Assembly (NCBI GenBank): GCA_949361645.1
Contig: OX442417.1
Location: forward strand, 4,694,819-4,758,818
Length of the DNA stretch: 64,000 bases
DNA from: Spongilla lacustris
Lineage: Eukaryota > Porifera > Demospongiae > Spongillida > Spongillidae
Direction of reading: 5' to 3'
The notes below the pieces were generated by a model. The model saw nothing but the letters and a program-made list of their open reading frames with translations, had not been told where the DNA came from and ran no database searches. The stretch's first letter is position 1, and the number at the start of each line of letters is the position of its first letter. The translations under genes and the position numbers were made by a program. This document shows positions 12,300-24,523 of this stretch, in pieces.

Positions 12300-12940
12300 C
12301 TTGCCATGGAAATAATTTCTCTTTTTAGTCACCCATTGGCATATATCATCCAGATCAGATGAACTCATCCGAAAATAGGTGTTTCCAAGGGCAGTGACAG
12401 ACTTCAAGTTGGTATTGATAGATTTGAGCCACAATTTAAGTAACTCAACTCCTTTTTACCAATGTGTGTGTTGTTCCAATCTTGCATTGGATCTTAGCTA
12501 TGAATTCTTCTAACTCACCTTGCAAATCTTCATTTACGATGACAAAATTTCCTCCAAGCACTTCTTTTGATTAACGGACACTCACCATAGAAGGTACGGT
12601 GGTCTATCCATAAGGCCACATTGATGTCTTTGCTCAACGCAAACTCTCCGCCTTGGATATCAAAGACTGCATCCTGTTTCATATTTAAACGTTACGCTTT
12701 GTTACAATCACTGTGATTAAGGACTTACACGTACATTAAAGTTCGGATCTTCATAATGCATTATGCAAGCACCAGACCTCCATAGACGAATAAGGCTTGG
12801 AGAAGTAAGCTGTTCTTCGAGGACACTGCTCTTGTAGTTACTGTCTTCACTGACACTACCATCTCATTGAACAACAATTTCATCAACTGCATCTTGAGGC
12901 ACTGCAATAGTAAAGTGTGTGTTACTCATAAATCATGTGA
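12300..12940 (-). pseudogene. Uncharacterised mobile-element protein region, broken
   Basis: Minus-strand frames with interruptions encode pieces such as NFVIVNEDLQGELEEF, then a segment with LVK..VELLKLW and LGNTYFRMSSSDL. These match, in the same order, the minus-strand ORF and flank at 61972-62400 (NFVVVNENLHDELADF, then GIELLNVWCRSAKTKLKPVH and LGNTCYLLMSPYDL). I do not recognise the family. It lies between integrase remnants and the OTU motif and is interrupted by frameshifts and stops, so it is not a working gene here. Confidence 0.55.
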
Positions 12941-13059
12941 TCATTTCTGTTACCCATGCACATGTACTCAGTTACACAATACCTGGCTCCAATTAAAATC
13001 AAATTTTAAACAAGCCCCATTTATTATTATCATGCACATGTAGTCAGGGGTTCAAAGCC

Positions 13060-14135
13060 TTACTTGTGGCCTATCTTCAGACACTTTGGAAGTGAGATCT
13101 GTTCTAAAATCTGGAGATTTGCTGATCTTGTCCAAATCAGTTTTTGGTACTGTGTAAAATACAATTTGAAAGCACAAAATACACACATTTTCAACCAACC
13201 ATTCTGATGGTATATTTTCAGCCATGATATATTGAACTTTTGAGCCAAAACTTTGTAAGGTTTCTTCACCTGTGATAGTCTACATGTTCCTTTATAAAGG
13301 ATCTCATGAACAACATAAGGTCCTATCCAGTTTAGTTCCCCTTTTTGGTTAGTTTCTTGCTATTTCTTAGCAGCACAACAGCTTCCACTTTGTACAGTCC
13401 TTTATCAATGCTGTGTGCCACATCATAGTATACCTTCTGCCTGCACTGAGCTTTCTGAATATTTTGTAGAGCCTGTTGTCACACATTTATCACTGCCTTC
13501 ATGTATAAGTAATAGCATTTAATGGAATTTATTTCTTTCAAGATTGCGGTCCATGTCATAAGAATCTGGATATAAGTTTTGTCTCATATTGAATTCAATT
13601 GGCAAATGAGGATGTCTGCCATATATATACACCCAAACAAAAGGGTGAATACTTGGTGAATCTTGAATAGAAATACGATATGAAAAAAGTATAGCATTGA
13701 GATACTGATCCCAATTTGTTTGCTCTGAATCAAAAAACTTGAGTAACTGATTCTGAAGTGTTTGGTTGAACCACTCATCAAAACCATTGCTCTGAGGATG
13801 ATGTGCACTTGATATATGTCATGGTACACTTTACTCCAGTGAATCTCCACAATTCATTGTTAACCTTAGAAAAACTATTTCATTTTAACATATATACATG
13901 TAAATGTGGCTGCTCATCCTTGATCTGTTATCTTAACCTTGCAACATTTATGTCTGGTAAAACAGTGGCAGTATTATCAGGGAGGGCTATTGCTTCAGGC
14001 CACTTAGAAAAAAGACAAGAGACAGTCATTATATACATATTTTTTCATGGTGTTTCTGGTAATAGACCAATCAGATTTGCACCTATGGGGACTTCTCCCT
14101 TGACAGGAATTGGGTGGAGCTCTGCAGATGCTTTG
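13060..14135 (-). mobile_element. Ty3/gypsy-type retroelement: integrase remnants
   Basis: Read on the minus strand, with frame changes, the blocks run in integrase order: a linker with ELHPIPVKGEV, a GLLPETP block, a core block with CLFSKWPEAIAL, a Pro-Gln-Ser-Asn-Gly-like block before a gypsy integrase helix, SYR and YGRHPHLP-like blocks, then a C-terminal block with QNIQKAQCRQKVYYD, LNWIGPYVVHEILYKG and FNISWLKIYHQNGW. These are the integrase core and C-terminal motifs of Ty3/gypsy LTR retrotransposons. Several frameshifts and stops show decay. No LTRs were identified. Confidence 0.75.
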
Positions 14136-14150
14136 TCAAATTTTCTATTT

Positions 14151-14215
14151 CCCGGTCACTGTATCCTAGGATAGAGTGACTCGTGGTCACTGTTTACAAG
14201 GATACAGTGACCGGG
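14151..14215. mobile_element. Hairpin insertion beside the integrase remnant
   Basis: A perfect 17-bp inverted repeat, CCCGGTCACTGTATCCT at 14151-14167 and its complement at 14199-14215, around a 31-base loop. It sits where the zinc-binding part of the integrase would be expected to continue, so it is probably a small foldback inserted in the retroelement. Confidence 0.6.
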
Positions 14216-14517
14216 AGTCACCTTAACCAGACTCTTTCACCATTTCATGCCAGATTGCAAACCTAAGCATATCTTCATCAGGTTTCAACTGTATATTTTA
14301 CCACGTAGGTCTAGATCTTATTGCGAGGCATGTCAGTAGTTTCATTTTAAAGTGTGAGATTTCAATTTTGTGAAAATGTGCAATAGTAGTATGGTACATG
14401 TATATATGTATATATGTAAAACCATCCCTCCACAACGAGGGGGTCAATACTCATGACAATGTCATGAATAGCTGCATGTGATCTAACTGACGGTATTTTA
14501 TATGCATCGATGGTTAT

Positions 14518-14625
14518 AAATATTCTGTAGAGCCTGTTGTTGCACATTTATCACTGCCTTGTCTGCCATATATATACACCCAAAAAAAAGGGTGAATACT
14601 TGGTTGAATCTTGAATAGAAATAGA
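14518..14625 (-). mobile_element. Second, deleted copy of a Ty3/gypsy integrase segment
   Basis: Two blocks that lie about 100 bases apart at 13460-13680 recur here side by side, including the GTCTGCCATATATATACACC stretch. This is a fragment of another copy of the same element, or a local duplication with deletion. Confidence 0.65.
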
Positions 14626-14629
14626 TGGT

Positions 14630-15620
14630 TTCATTATTGTTTGTAGTGCTATTGCACTTCAGAAGCTCAGCACTTTCTTAAACCAGAGGGAAATCGAAAT
14701 ACAGTTTGTAATGTCCCTGCAAATGTGTAGTCAATGGAAGGCTTACATTCACATTTATAATAGTGTAAGGCACCAAATGAAATGAAATTGCAGTGCTTGC
14801 TGCTTCCACAATGCCCTTTTAGTTTATCGTTCTGTAGGTATCATACAGTTCTGCTCATTGTCACACAGTACATCCACTTGCTGTACACCTTTATATGCAA
14901 CCCTCCTGCATTTAGCTTGGAAGCATGCACGTTGTAACATCAGACTGTGACGAAAAAAAATCGAGTCAGTTGTCTGTGGCTGAGGATGCATGCATCTGCC
15001 AATGAGGCTATAGGTACTATTACTTACTGGCTTACTGCATGGCCTCCATGTAGTGAATGGCAAATGCTGCATATTCCATGCACCAGTGTGTGCATGCATG
15101 GCTAGAGGAACAATAAAAAGCGATGCATGCATGGGAACTGGTTTTTTAGAGCATTGCAGGGCACAATACTCAAGCTCGTACTCCAACCTTGATAAAACAA
15201 ACATGATATTCCTTATGGAAAAACACCTGTTCCGAGGTTAACCTTTAACAGTTATCATTACCGTTGTAACCTTTTTCCTTACATTGTAAACGTACATGTA
15301 TAAAAGGCCTCCTGCATGGCCACCATTTAATTTTGCGTATATAGTTTTCGGAGTTGTTCAACGCAAAAAGCGTTGAACTTCTATAGGGCTCCCCCAGGCC
15401 CTGATGGGGAGCTTCCAGCGCTCCATCATACCCCCTTGCTGGGTGGGAGGGGGTTGCCCCGCACCCTCCCCGGGGCGGCGATTCATGCATATGCAATTAC
15501 TGGCACAGTGGGATCATGGCTATATATAGCTCATGATTAATTATATCACCACCTTCTTCCAAACTCTCATGCTAACTAAAGGGTAAGGAAGCTGTAAATG
15601 GCTATATCTCAAACGGACAC
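14630..15620. other. Spacer, no gene recognised
   Basis: Contains short unsupported ORFs and a GC-richer stretch near 15380-15480. No recognisable domain. Confidence 0.4.
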
Positions 15621-15625
15621 TGATA

Positions 15626-15903
15626 ATGCGCCTATCATTGTTGCATGAGACCCCCCCCCCCAGGCCGGGGCGAAGTCGGGATTAGGTGGGGATTTGACAC
15701 GTGAATATCATTACTGAACCACACATTTGACATAGTCCGCCACGCATTTGACTTTTTATCAAACCACGTAGCGAAGACATTTTACCGGTTATTATCCCCC
15801 AACCAGGGACGGTTAGCTTTAATAAAGGCCAAATCCCTCTCAATGCCCCGAGGGGGGGGGGGGGGGGGGGGGGTCTCACCTCACGTAACAATGATAGGCG
15901 CAT
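15626..15903. mobile_element. Inverted-repeat element bordered by C and G tracts
   Basis: ATGCGCCTATCATTGTT at 15626 is repeated in inverse at 15887-15903. Immediately inside lie a C tract (about 12) on the left and a G tract (about 22) on the right. The 278-bp unit has no coding content and looks like a MITE whose subterminal homopolymer has expanded. Confidence 0.65.
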
Positions 15904-17320
15904 AAATGGGCTGAAATACCAAAAGTCAATATACACATTTGCATTAGTAATATCTGAACGTAAACTGTAAATGGTTGCAATGCACACTCTCGCCCGGTAC
16001 ATTGTTGTAACTGATCAGCAGTCACAAGGAGTGCTTGCACGTGGGCAATATTGAAAATACACAGTCTTGTCTGTTCCAATGCCTGGCAGTGCATTTCCAT
16101 GTGCTTCTGTCCTCTTGAACTCAATGTCGTACTGATATACTAACAGCAAAATAGCCCACCGCTAGCGCTCCAGCTAGTATTCGGTCCCAAATCTTGCTAA
16201 TCTTGACTTAAGAGAAAGTACCATCCAATCAACTTGCCAATAAAGTAATGACATAGATATTAGAGTAAAATATCTATGGTAATGATAACATCTCAAGTAA
16301 AAAAAGAAGTATATTGCATAACATCAACACGCGTACGATATAGTGAAGCGCATGTCCCATATATAATTATATATGTAGCTGTTTGCAATATGTATGCTGG
16401 TATAACAAATTGAATGTGAATCTCTTCATGGGTATTTCATTACACTATACATGTAGTCATGTATGGTACTTGGGTAGCTATTGTGTAGGGAAATATGGGA
16501 ATAGACAATGACAATGGCTCTGCACTGCATGCTGCAAAAACCTGTCTGACACATGAAGCATGGTTTTCTTTTGTGACATCATGATTCATGTTACCTATTA
16601 TGACCACATGGGCTCGCTAAGTCATACTTGCATAATTAACATGAATCTTCATACATCATAATAGAGCATATATATGTCACACGAGCACGTTGGAATATAC
16701 TGTCTTGCACATAACTAACTACCTTATACACTTGCACTGTTCTCATCCGATTAGATTTTACGGATCGTTTCCTCCACATGCAGTGCAGGATAAACTGAAA
16801 ATATGCTTGCAAACATTCACATACATTTGGGGAATACACTTACATTAATCCAGTTTCATAATGTGTGTGCCTATCCTAGGCACCAACGTGCCCCGTGGGG
16901 AGACACTGGTGCCCTGGGTAGAACGTCCCTGCGGACATTATATGCCTAGGCAAAATTGTCGGGGAGACATTTTGCAAGGGAGGGTTGTGTGCATGGCTTA
17001 TCTATGAAAACAGGAAACAGGAGCAGCAGCGTTCCTACTACACAGCAGCTTGTGACATGGAATGAATGAAACACAGCTGTAGTCAGTTCTTTAGTAATAG
17101 ACAGTTCTGCTCTGCAGGTACTGGGATGTGCTAGAATAGTGCTTAGTGTTGTGAATATTTTTACTACATGTACCAGCATGTGCCCTCTACGGCAGAGAAT
17201 TGCGGTTATCCTAGGTTAGATTTCTACATCAATGCACAACAACACAAGCAAGCTAAAGCTATACCCAGTGGTTAGCAATATCCTTGTGTCATAAAGTGTT
17301 GGCTAAAATATTCAGGGTCC
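15904..17320. other. Spacer, no gene recognised
   Basis: AT-rich sequence. A short imperfect inverted repeat around CCTAGGCA lies at about 16870-16945. No gene or RNA is supported. Confidence 0.4.
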
Positions 17321-17329
17321 GACTGAGGA

Positions 17330-19680
17330 GTGAATTCGAAGGCCATCATCAGGTTTATGGCTTCTAGAAGGTCAAACTGTGGGACCACACCAGTGCATCA
17401 TGGCAGCAAGAGCAGTACTGGAAGCCCAGTTGTATTCCGGCATGTCTGCTTGCTCAACCAGACAGTTACTCTCCATGAAGGCAATAAAAATGATGAACTG
17501 CAGGATGTCAAAGAGTGGAAAATTTGGCAGTTTCTTCAAATCCTTCAATGCGTACCATACCATAACAAGGACGACAGTTTCTTAACTCTTCTGCTGCAGT
17601 ATTATAGCATCTTTGCCTGTCCAGGGCATACATCAAAGCTCCAGCGTGCTCTTCATCAATACAGGAACAGCAACACCAATTCGTGAACAATTTAAAAGGG
17701 TTTCTCCATCCCAAAAATAAATTTTCAGAGAGCTTCTGAAGGAGATGGTAGAGAATGACATCATTCAACCATTATGTGGTAGGTGGGCCTCTCAATAGTA
17801 CTGGTCAAGAGGAGGACCGGTGTGCATTTTCTGTGTTGACTACCGCACACTCTAAACGATCGCATATAAAGATGCATACCCTCTGCCTTGAATTGACAAC
17901 ACTTTGGTAACTCACCTACAGTCTTACATTGTAGCTTTTCTCCACCACCCTCGACTTGGCAAGTGGTTATGTCATGAAAAATTCTATCCGTCCGCAAAAT
18001 ATTATACTAGGATACATCTTGGCAAATTCCAGATTGCAAGAAATTATTCCACCCTGCCATTTTTTATCCCACCTCTAGAATTCAGGCCCATTGCTTAGGA
18101 GGGGGGGGGGGGGGGGTATCGGGGGAATGAGGATGGAGGTGGGGGAAGCATAACTACTCTATTATCTATGGGGGAAGGGAGTGCCATAGCCAGGGAGGCC
18201 ACGGTTGCCTCTTCTATCTATCCACCACCCCGCCAGACAGCAGTGTGCAGGCGCTAATATTAAATCTCTTTTTGGTCAGCAACTTGTACATGAAGCCAAC
18301 ATGGAGACGCTTAGTGAGCCAAGGATATGTGGAAGTGAAGACGATCTTGTCGACTACATGTACCTGTACTTAAAAGACAGCTGGAGACTCAGTGTCACTG
18401 AAGCGACAGATTCGGCTGAAATCTAAGATTTTTGAAATGCGAAGTGGAGAGCTGTACTACAAGTTGGTGTTGGGAGAAAGCGATGTTAGTTACTAAGCAT
18501 TGCATCAATAGGCCGAAATGAACTTCAAACTTTTACTAAATTAGTACACTGTCACCCTCACGCTCTGGCAAAACGTTAGTGGTAGGTTGATATTTGACAT
18601 ACAAAACTGAGCAAAATAGATTGCCGTGCTGTGTTGTGTCCTGACTGGAGGCCAGTGCAGGACGGAGGGGCTGGGGGCGCCTCACAAGAGGATCCATAAA
18701 TAACTTTATCACAACTTAACTGGACACTATATTTTGTGGAAGGGTGAAATTTGACGGTCAAAATCCCCTAGGACACTTTTTGGCCGAGTAGGATAATATT
18801 TGGTAGCCCGAATCTATCCTAGGATACATTTTATCTGAAAATATCTATCCCATGGAATACTTTTTGACATCAAAATTTTTCCTAGGATAAATTTTAGGTA
18901 GGATAATTTTTGTTGTGACAGTTACTGGAATGATGAATTTGCTTACGAGGCTCGGGAGAAAATATCCTTCTGCACTACTGAGGGTCTTTATGGGTTCAAA
19001 GTGATGTCATTTAACCTTTGAATGCCACGGCAGCTTTTCAGTGGCGTATGGATGTTGTCTTGAGTGTGCTTCAATGGATGAGCTGCCTAGTATCCATGTA
19101 CATTGATGATATTGCAGTTATGGATCAGTCCTTTAGGGAGCACTTGCACAATATGGGTGAAGTCTTTCAGCGTATATTTCATGCATGTTCAAATTCAAAC
19201 CTGACACGTGTTTTTCTTGAGGGAGAGATTTTTAAGTACATGTACCTGGGCCAAATATGGCATTTAAACTGACCCTGACAACACATCAACGTTGAGGCAA
19301 CGCCCTGTTCCCCAAACTATTGAAGACATTCAGCAGTTCCTAGGCTTTGCCAACTATTATTGAAGGTTCATTAAGGATTTGCAGAGATGACTTCACAAAC
19401 TCATGGAATGTGTCTCCACTCCATTCCCCTGAACCTCCAAATATCAGCAAACTAATGGACTTTGTGTCTAGTATCTTCTCTGCCAATCTCAGTTACCCTA
19501 ACATCCTTTATCCTGGACACAGATACCAGCAATAAAGGCAAAGGTGCTGTATTGTCACAACTGGATAGTTTTGGAGCCAACATTCCAGTTGTTGTTACTT
19601 ATATGGTTTACTCAACTTTGAATTGCAGTACCATCACCAAAACAGTAATGCACTGTTTGCATTGAAGACTTGCTGCGGCT
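17330..19680 (+). mobile_element. Ty3/gypsy-type retroelement: reverse transcriptase remnants
   Basis: Plus-strand reading with frame changes gives the pre-RT block (LKEMVENDIIQPL), FCVDYRTL and YKDAYPLP (17600-17900), and a block equivalent to LDLASGY at 17945-17969. After an insertion, RT continues at 18921 with KISFCTTEGLYGFKVM, the catalytic YIDD at 19099-19110, QQFLGFANYY at about 19330-19360, and an RNase H start, LDTDTSNKGKGAVLSQLD, at about 19514. The order and motifs are those of Ty3/gypsy polymerase. Many stops and frameshifts make it inactive. It runs opposite to the 11.8-14.1 kb element. Confidence 0.8.
17970..18920. mobile_element. Nested 951-bp terminal-inverted-repeat element
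   Basis: It interrupts the reverse transcriptase at the Gly-Tyr-Trp codons. The left end TGTCATGAAAAATTCTATCC pairs with the right end (complement TGTCACAACAAAAATTATCC). GTTA flanks both sides (17966-17969 and 18921-18924), and removing the insert plus one GTTA restores the reading frame there. It contains a G tract at about 18099-18116 and many CCTAGGATA motifs towards its right end. No transposase is visible, so it is non-autonomous. Confidence 0.75.
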
Positions 19681-19689
19681 TGCATAAAC

Positions 19690-21300
19690 AATAACATATT
19701 ACAATTCCACTTACATATTTGCACAACTTGTCAGGCCATTTTTTGTCCAAGACACAACCGGTCCTTTCAGACCATCCATGGTTACAAATGGCCAGATAAT
19801 CTGGTCAAATTATGCATGCTTTGATTTTTTTATCATGACAATTAGTTCATGCATGCATAACTACTTATACAATATTATGGTGGATTTGAATATAAGGGAC
19901 CATCAGCAACAAACATGCACAGTACTAACAGAGAAAATAGAGCCTATCATCTCTGTTACCAATGCATGCACGCATTTTTATTAGAAATTCAATATGAACA
20001 ATGTTTGGTTTTCTTTTGTACGTCTGGGTCTCTGTTGCTTACAAAATGGGTCTCCTGAAAATAAAGCTAGATAAGATACATAACCCAGCTAGAGTGGTGT
20101 AACTAATGTATGTTACAACTGAGCTGAGTGATCATCCAAAATATAACCTCACATCTCGTACGATGTCATATAAATGTATAAGTGTGTTTCAATTTTAGCA
20201 GTGATGGTTATGGATAATATTTATAGTGTGAATATAGATGCATTTGTAGATTACCACCCCACTCCATACCAATTTGTTTCCACATTAGGACTACTTGGAA
20301 GTGTGGTTGCATCCTGTCTAAGCAAGCAGATCCATATAGTGTGACAAATTTTCTAGTTCACTGCCAAGTATTATCACAACCCTTTTATCACCAGAGCAAA
20401 TCCATGACCACATAGTGTTCTAATCATATAACAAACATACATAATTATACTTCATAATATTATACAAGCACAAACCAATCAAAATGTGATGATGTAATTG
20501 ATGTGAACATTGGGTAAATCATCTGGTTACACTTTAGCCTGAGTGAGGCTATAATCTCGATGCACCAGTCAAATGGTTAATTGTATGTCAAAAGTCTCAA
20601 TCAGAGACAAGATGTGAGAGGAAGGTATGTATCGATTTTAATTGATGCTCAATTGATGCTATTATGAGAATGTTGCCACAGGGAAAACAGGGTTTCAGAG
20701 CTAATGCTGGGGAGACTTCATCCATTCCATACAGTTTCCGAGTTGTATGGATGGATTGGATTGGTTCAATGAAATAGACAATAAGTACATTATTACTTTT
20801 AGTAGACTACTTCTATAAGTAGAGGGAAGCTGCCCTTTTTCATTTTGGAGTGACAGATGTTTTTTAAACCTTTGATTATACATGTATGCATTGGACAATT
20901 GAAGTCCCAACATCATCATAACAGGCCAAGGATGTGAATTTATAAATAAGTTAGAATTCCATTACCAAGGCTGAGCATTGAGTAACGCATAATAATGCTC
21001 ACATACCAAGTGTGTATGCATTGAATGCTTCATCAAGTTTCTCTGGAGGTGCCTTTGAATGCATACACATATTGAACTCTAGCTTAGACTTTTAAAAGTG
21101 ACATATGCCTCGCAATAGCATAATAAGAATCGTAATTAAAAAAATACAGCTTACACTAGTGTGAGTATGAAGATATATGCTTAGGTTTGCACTATGGCAC
21201 GAAATGGTGAAAAAGTCTAGTTCATGTATTCTGTAAGGCCTTTGGAGTGAAATGGAGACTACAGGTATATGACATGCAATTCTCGTAAAGTGCCTTGTTC
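19690..21300. other. Spacer, no gene recognised
   Basis: AT-rich, with short ORFs lacking recognisable motifs. Beyond about 21300 the 3' flank of glypican copy 2 begins. Confidence 0.45.
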
Positions 21301-21519
21301 GTTAAGTAGTTGATTTGTAGAATGAAATAAAAGATAAACCAAAAGATCTCCCTCACATCTCAACGTTCTCTGATCTGTCCTTCAAACAGCTCAAATTATT
21401 TAATTAAAGTCCCTACTCCACATACAAAATGAAATGCACAAAGCACTATAAGAGCAGCTGTTAAAACAAAAATATCCACTTATTATAACGTTTACAGCAT
21501 ACAGCTTCTTCTGTCATTT

Positions 21520-24459
21520 TCAGACAAGCAATGCTAGGACAAGCACCAGCAGGAGAGAGGTACTAAGGGCAGCAGCTCCTCCTGTGTATACCTGGGCTTG
21601 AGGGATGGTGATGGCTGATGGTGTAACCAAGGAAACATTGGGGGAATTGAAGAAGGTGTTGATAGGAGTGCCTAACATCTGGGCCTGCTGGGTGAGCTGC
21701 CCCTCATCAAAAGAACCAGCTGGGTTGTCAGCTACATCATAACAAAATGACAATTTGGGGTGAGAGGATGGTCATGTTTTATGTTTTTAATAATGCCCAC
21801 CAGTTGAATAATATGCAGCATCGTTAAATGTGTACATGCATTTGTAGCTCAATTAACTGAATTTGGTGTTGATTGGTGTGCCAGTCATCTGTACATAATC
21901 AGTACATGACCTTTAATTATAACACCCGATTGTCTGTTCTTTGAGACACAGGCAGGTCTATATTCAGCATTATGCATGCACTCCAAAGCTACAAGGCTCT
22001 AGTTGTATATATTTTATGTTGCTGTATTTAAATCCCTCAAAATAAGCAGATGCATGCTACCCTCCAAATCAATTTATAAAAGAACTGAAGCAGTCCTCAA
22101 GCCCCCAAAGTCATACACTACATTTAATTTACATAAATTTACAGTGTAAACAAAAAGGATTCAGATGCCATCTGGTATTCATACCTTGCCCCTTAATGGT
22201 GTCTTTTGAGAATTCTGACCCATCCTCCGACTTTGTGTTACGACCATCCCAGCAGTTGGACTTTTGTGATTTGGCTGAGCATAGCAAAGCTGAGGTTCCA
22301 TCTGAGAATGAACACAAATAGATGCCATGGATTCACACGGTCAATACACATGAAAACGTCCTTATGTCCGTATGGACAGATTCATGCATGGCACACCCCG
22401 TAAAGCAGCTTTTCTCTTTGTTCAAAGTATGAGCGCCACCCATACTCACCCCAGGCTGGCATGGTATGATGGTACAATCACCGAGATAATAACGTACTGT
22501 ATTGCAAGAGTCCACTGTTGAGCAGGTTTTGCGCCTTGGTTAAGAATCCAACTCCAACCCCGCGAGGCCTGACATTCACTTTCAGGGTATTGGTAAAGTC
22601 TACGTTACAGACAGCCATCAGATCATTAATCTGAAATAGAAAGAAAAACAATATAGTGCATGTGCATGCGTGAGAAGCAGTTGCATATCATGCTCAAGTG
22701 GACGTGTACATGTATATAGTCTGGGGACCCTACTGATGGTTTGAGACTACCATTAGTCGGGTCCCCAGACTAGCATGTATAATCATGTGACATATTTTAG
22801 GGTCTAGCCATTTCATCATGCAGCATGCAGTATAACCCGTGCGTCACTCACCAGAGCCTGTTTGATGATATTCTGCTGCAGAAACATGTCCGTAAGTGTT
22901 GTGTTCAGGAACTTGACTAGCTGGCTGGTCACACTCCAGAGGATATTAAACTGTGGGTTGAGGGCGGCTGCGTAGGGGGCTAAGCATCCCTTTACAGCAG
23001 CGCTGCACAAGCTGGCACAAAGCCTAGGGATGGTCTTCACACATTTACTGCACGTGAGCTTCAGCAGGACATTGGTGCACTGGTCGCTGGCCGGAACCAT
23101 GCTGTACAGCGTGTCTGTTATGTTCTGGAGGTATTGGTCGATGAAGTAGAAAAGCGTGCTCGCATTACGAATGCTCGCCAGGTCCTTAGCGAATGCAGTT
23201 AAAGCGGGGCCGTTGTTTGTGATCGTGATTTGGGTTTGCAGGTCGATGCAGGTCTTGTTCAGCGCGAGGTTGGAATTTCTGAGTGACCTTATCAGCCCTC
23301 CCAATGTCTGCAGAACGGCTACTGAAGGATTGAATCTGTCTGCAGCCGGGTTTGTATTCAAGGTGGTGTCGTTTGGCGTGACCTGATTGGCAAAATTGCC
23401 TGCAATGTCTCCATTCAACGTGCTCATGTAATCTGCAATAGATGCACGTAAAGTAAGTAGTTTAGTATGGGATATTGCAAGGGTTCACAACTCAAGTATG
23501 CCCCCCAGGCCACCTCGCCACGCATCCATGTAAGGTAACTATTTACACTGCGAAAACCGTAGGGGTTTGGCCTGCTGTGCTAGCGTTTATCTTGTGTATC
23601 CATACTAGGTTCGCCTACAACAACGAACCAAATTCCTCAGCCTAACATGGACCAGCCATGGTGTGGCGTTACATTTATGAGTGGGGGGGGGGGGGGGGGG
23701 GGGGGGGGGGGAAATAACGGGTTTAGCAACCCAAATGTTGGTTAAAATTACACACTGCATGGAACATTGGCTTTCCACCATCACGCATGAGGCTTACATG
23801 TGTAGACGTCACTTGCAAGCGAATGGAAGGGGCCAAGTTGGGGTTGTGCCTGCATGTAAAGACCATTCTTCATGTTCTGGTTCTTGAGCTGTTTCTTCAT
23901 GTTGTCAAAGTAGGAGCTGGAGCAGCACTGGGACTGTCCTTGTAGATTCGGGCAGGTGGCGGTAACCGTTGCATCCCCTACAAGATGTGTGTTAACCGTT
24001 TTATAGCACGATCGGTTTACAGTTAATGGATATATATATACATGTATATATATATATACGCTCGATCAGCGAGCCATGCCGATCGAGATAATAGCATTTA
24101 ACACAGTCTAAACACTACTATCTCTAAGCGAGCACTGTAAATATATTGAAACACATGTGAAGAGTGAAGAGCAGTCAGTAAGTTAAATATCGATCAACGC
24201 GATTGAAGTCAACGATGACTGCTTGCTATACACTCGTACATGTACCGCATTTCGCCATTCATTACATGTACATACCTGGACCGGCAGTAGGGAGGACACC
24301 CGGAGGAGGTGTGGTAACTGGGGACGCTGTAGATCTGTCATCATCGTCGTAAGGGTCATCTCCGAGGTCCAGCTCCTCGCAGTCGAGATCGTCCGATCGC
24401 GACAGGGACCCTACGAAAAGTAGGGAGAGCGTTAGCAGAAACACGCCCTTTCCAGTCAT
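21520..24459 (-). CDS. GPC: Glypican-like GPI-anchored protein, copy 2 (six exons)
   Basis: Coding exons on the minus strand: 24459-24276, 23977-23798, 23432-22852, 22630-22498, 22301-22185 and 21731-21520. Exons 2-6 have the same lengths and phases as copy 1; exon 1 is two codons longer. The product is 468 aa. It keeps the signal peptide, the 14 cysteines including the GCLAP cluster and the NCWDG motif, the N-glycosylation sequons and the GPI-signal tail. Differences from copy 1 are scattered substitutions, such as LKLTCSKCVKTIPRLC for LRLTCNKCAKSIPKLC. Introns are GT-AG, and intron 2 is far shorter than in copy 1. The gene is convergent with copy 1, about 11 kb apart, and both frames are free of stops, so both are probably functional. 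As in copy 1, no clustered Ser-Gly attachment sites are seen. Confidence 0.85.
22717..22772. mobile_element. Hairpin in intron 3 of glypican copy 2
   Basis: TAGTCTGGGGACCC and its complement form 14-bp arms, continued by partly paired bases. The same terminal sequence borders the 536-bp element at 32785-33320, so this may be a minimal internally deleted member. Copy 1 lacks it. Confidence 0.6.
23683..23711. repeat. Poly(G) tract of 29
   Basis: Uninterrupted G run in intron 2 of glypican copy 2. Confidence 0.9.
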
Positions 24460-24523
24460 AAATGTTGATTGCCTCTATTTAAATAGAACTTAAGTTCTGC
24501 ACTGGTCTCTGCTTTTTAAGCTG

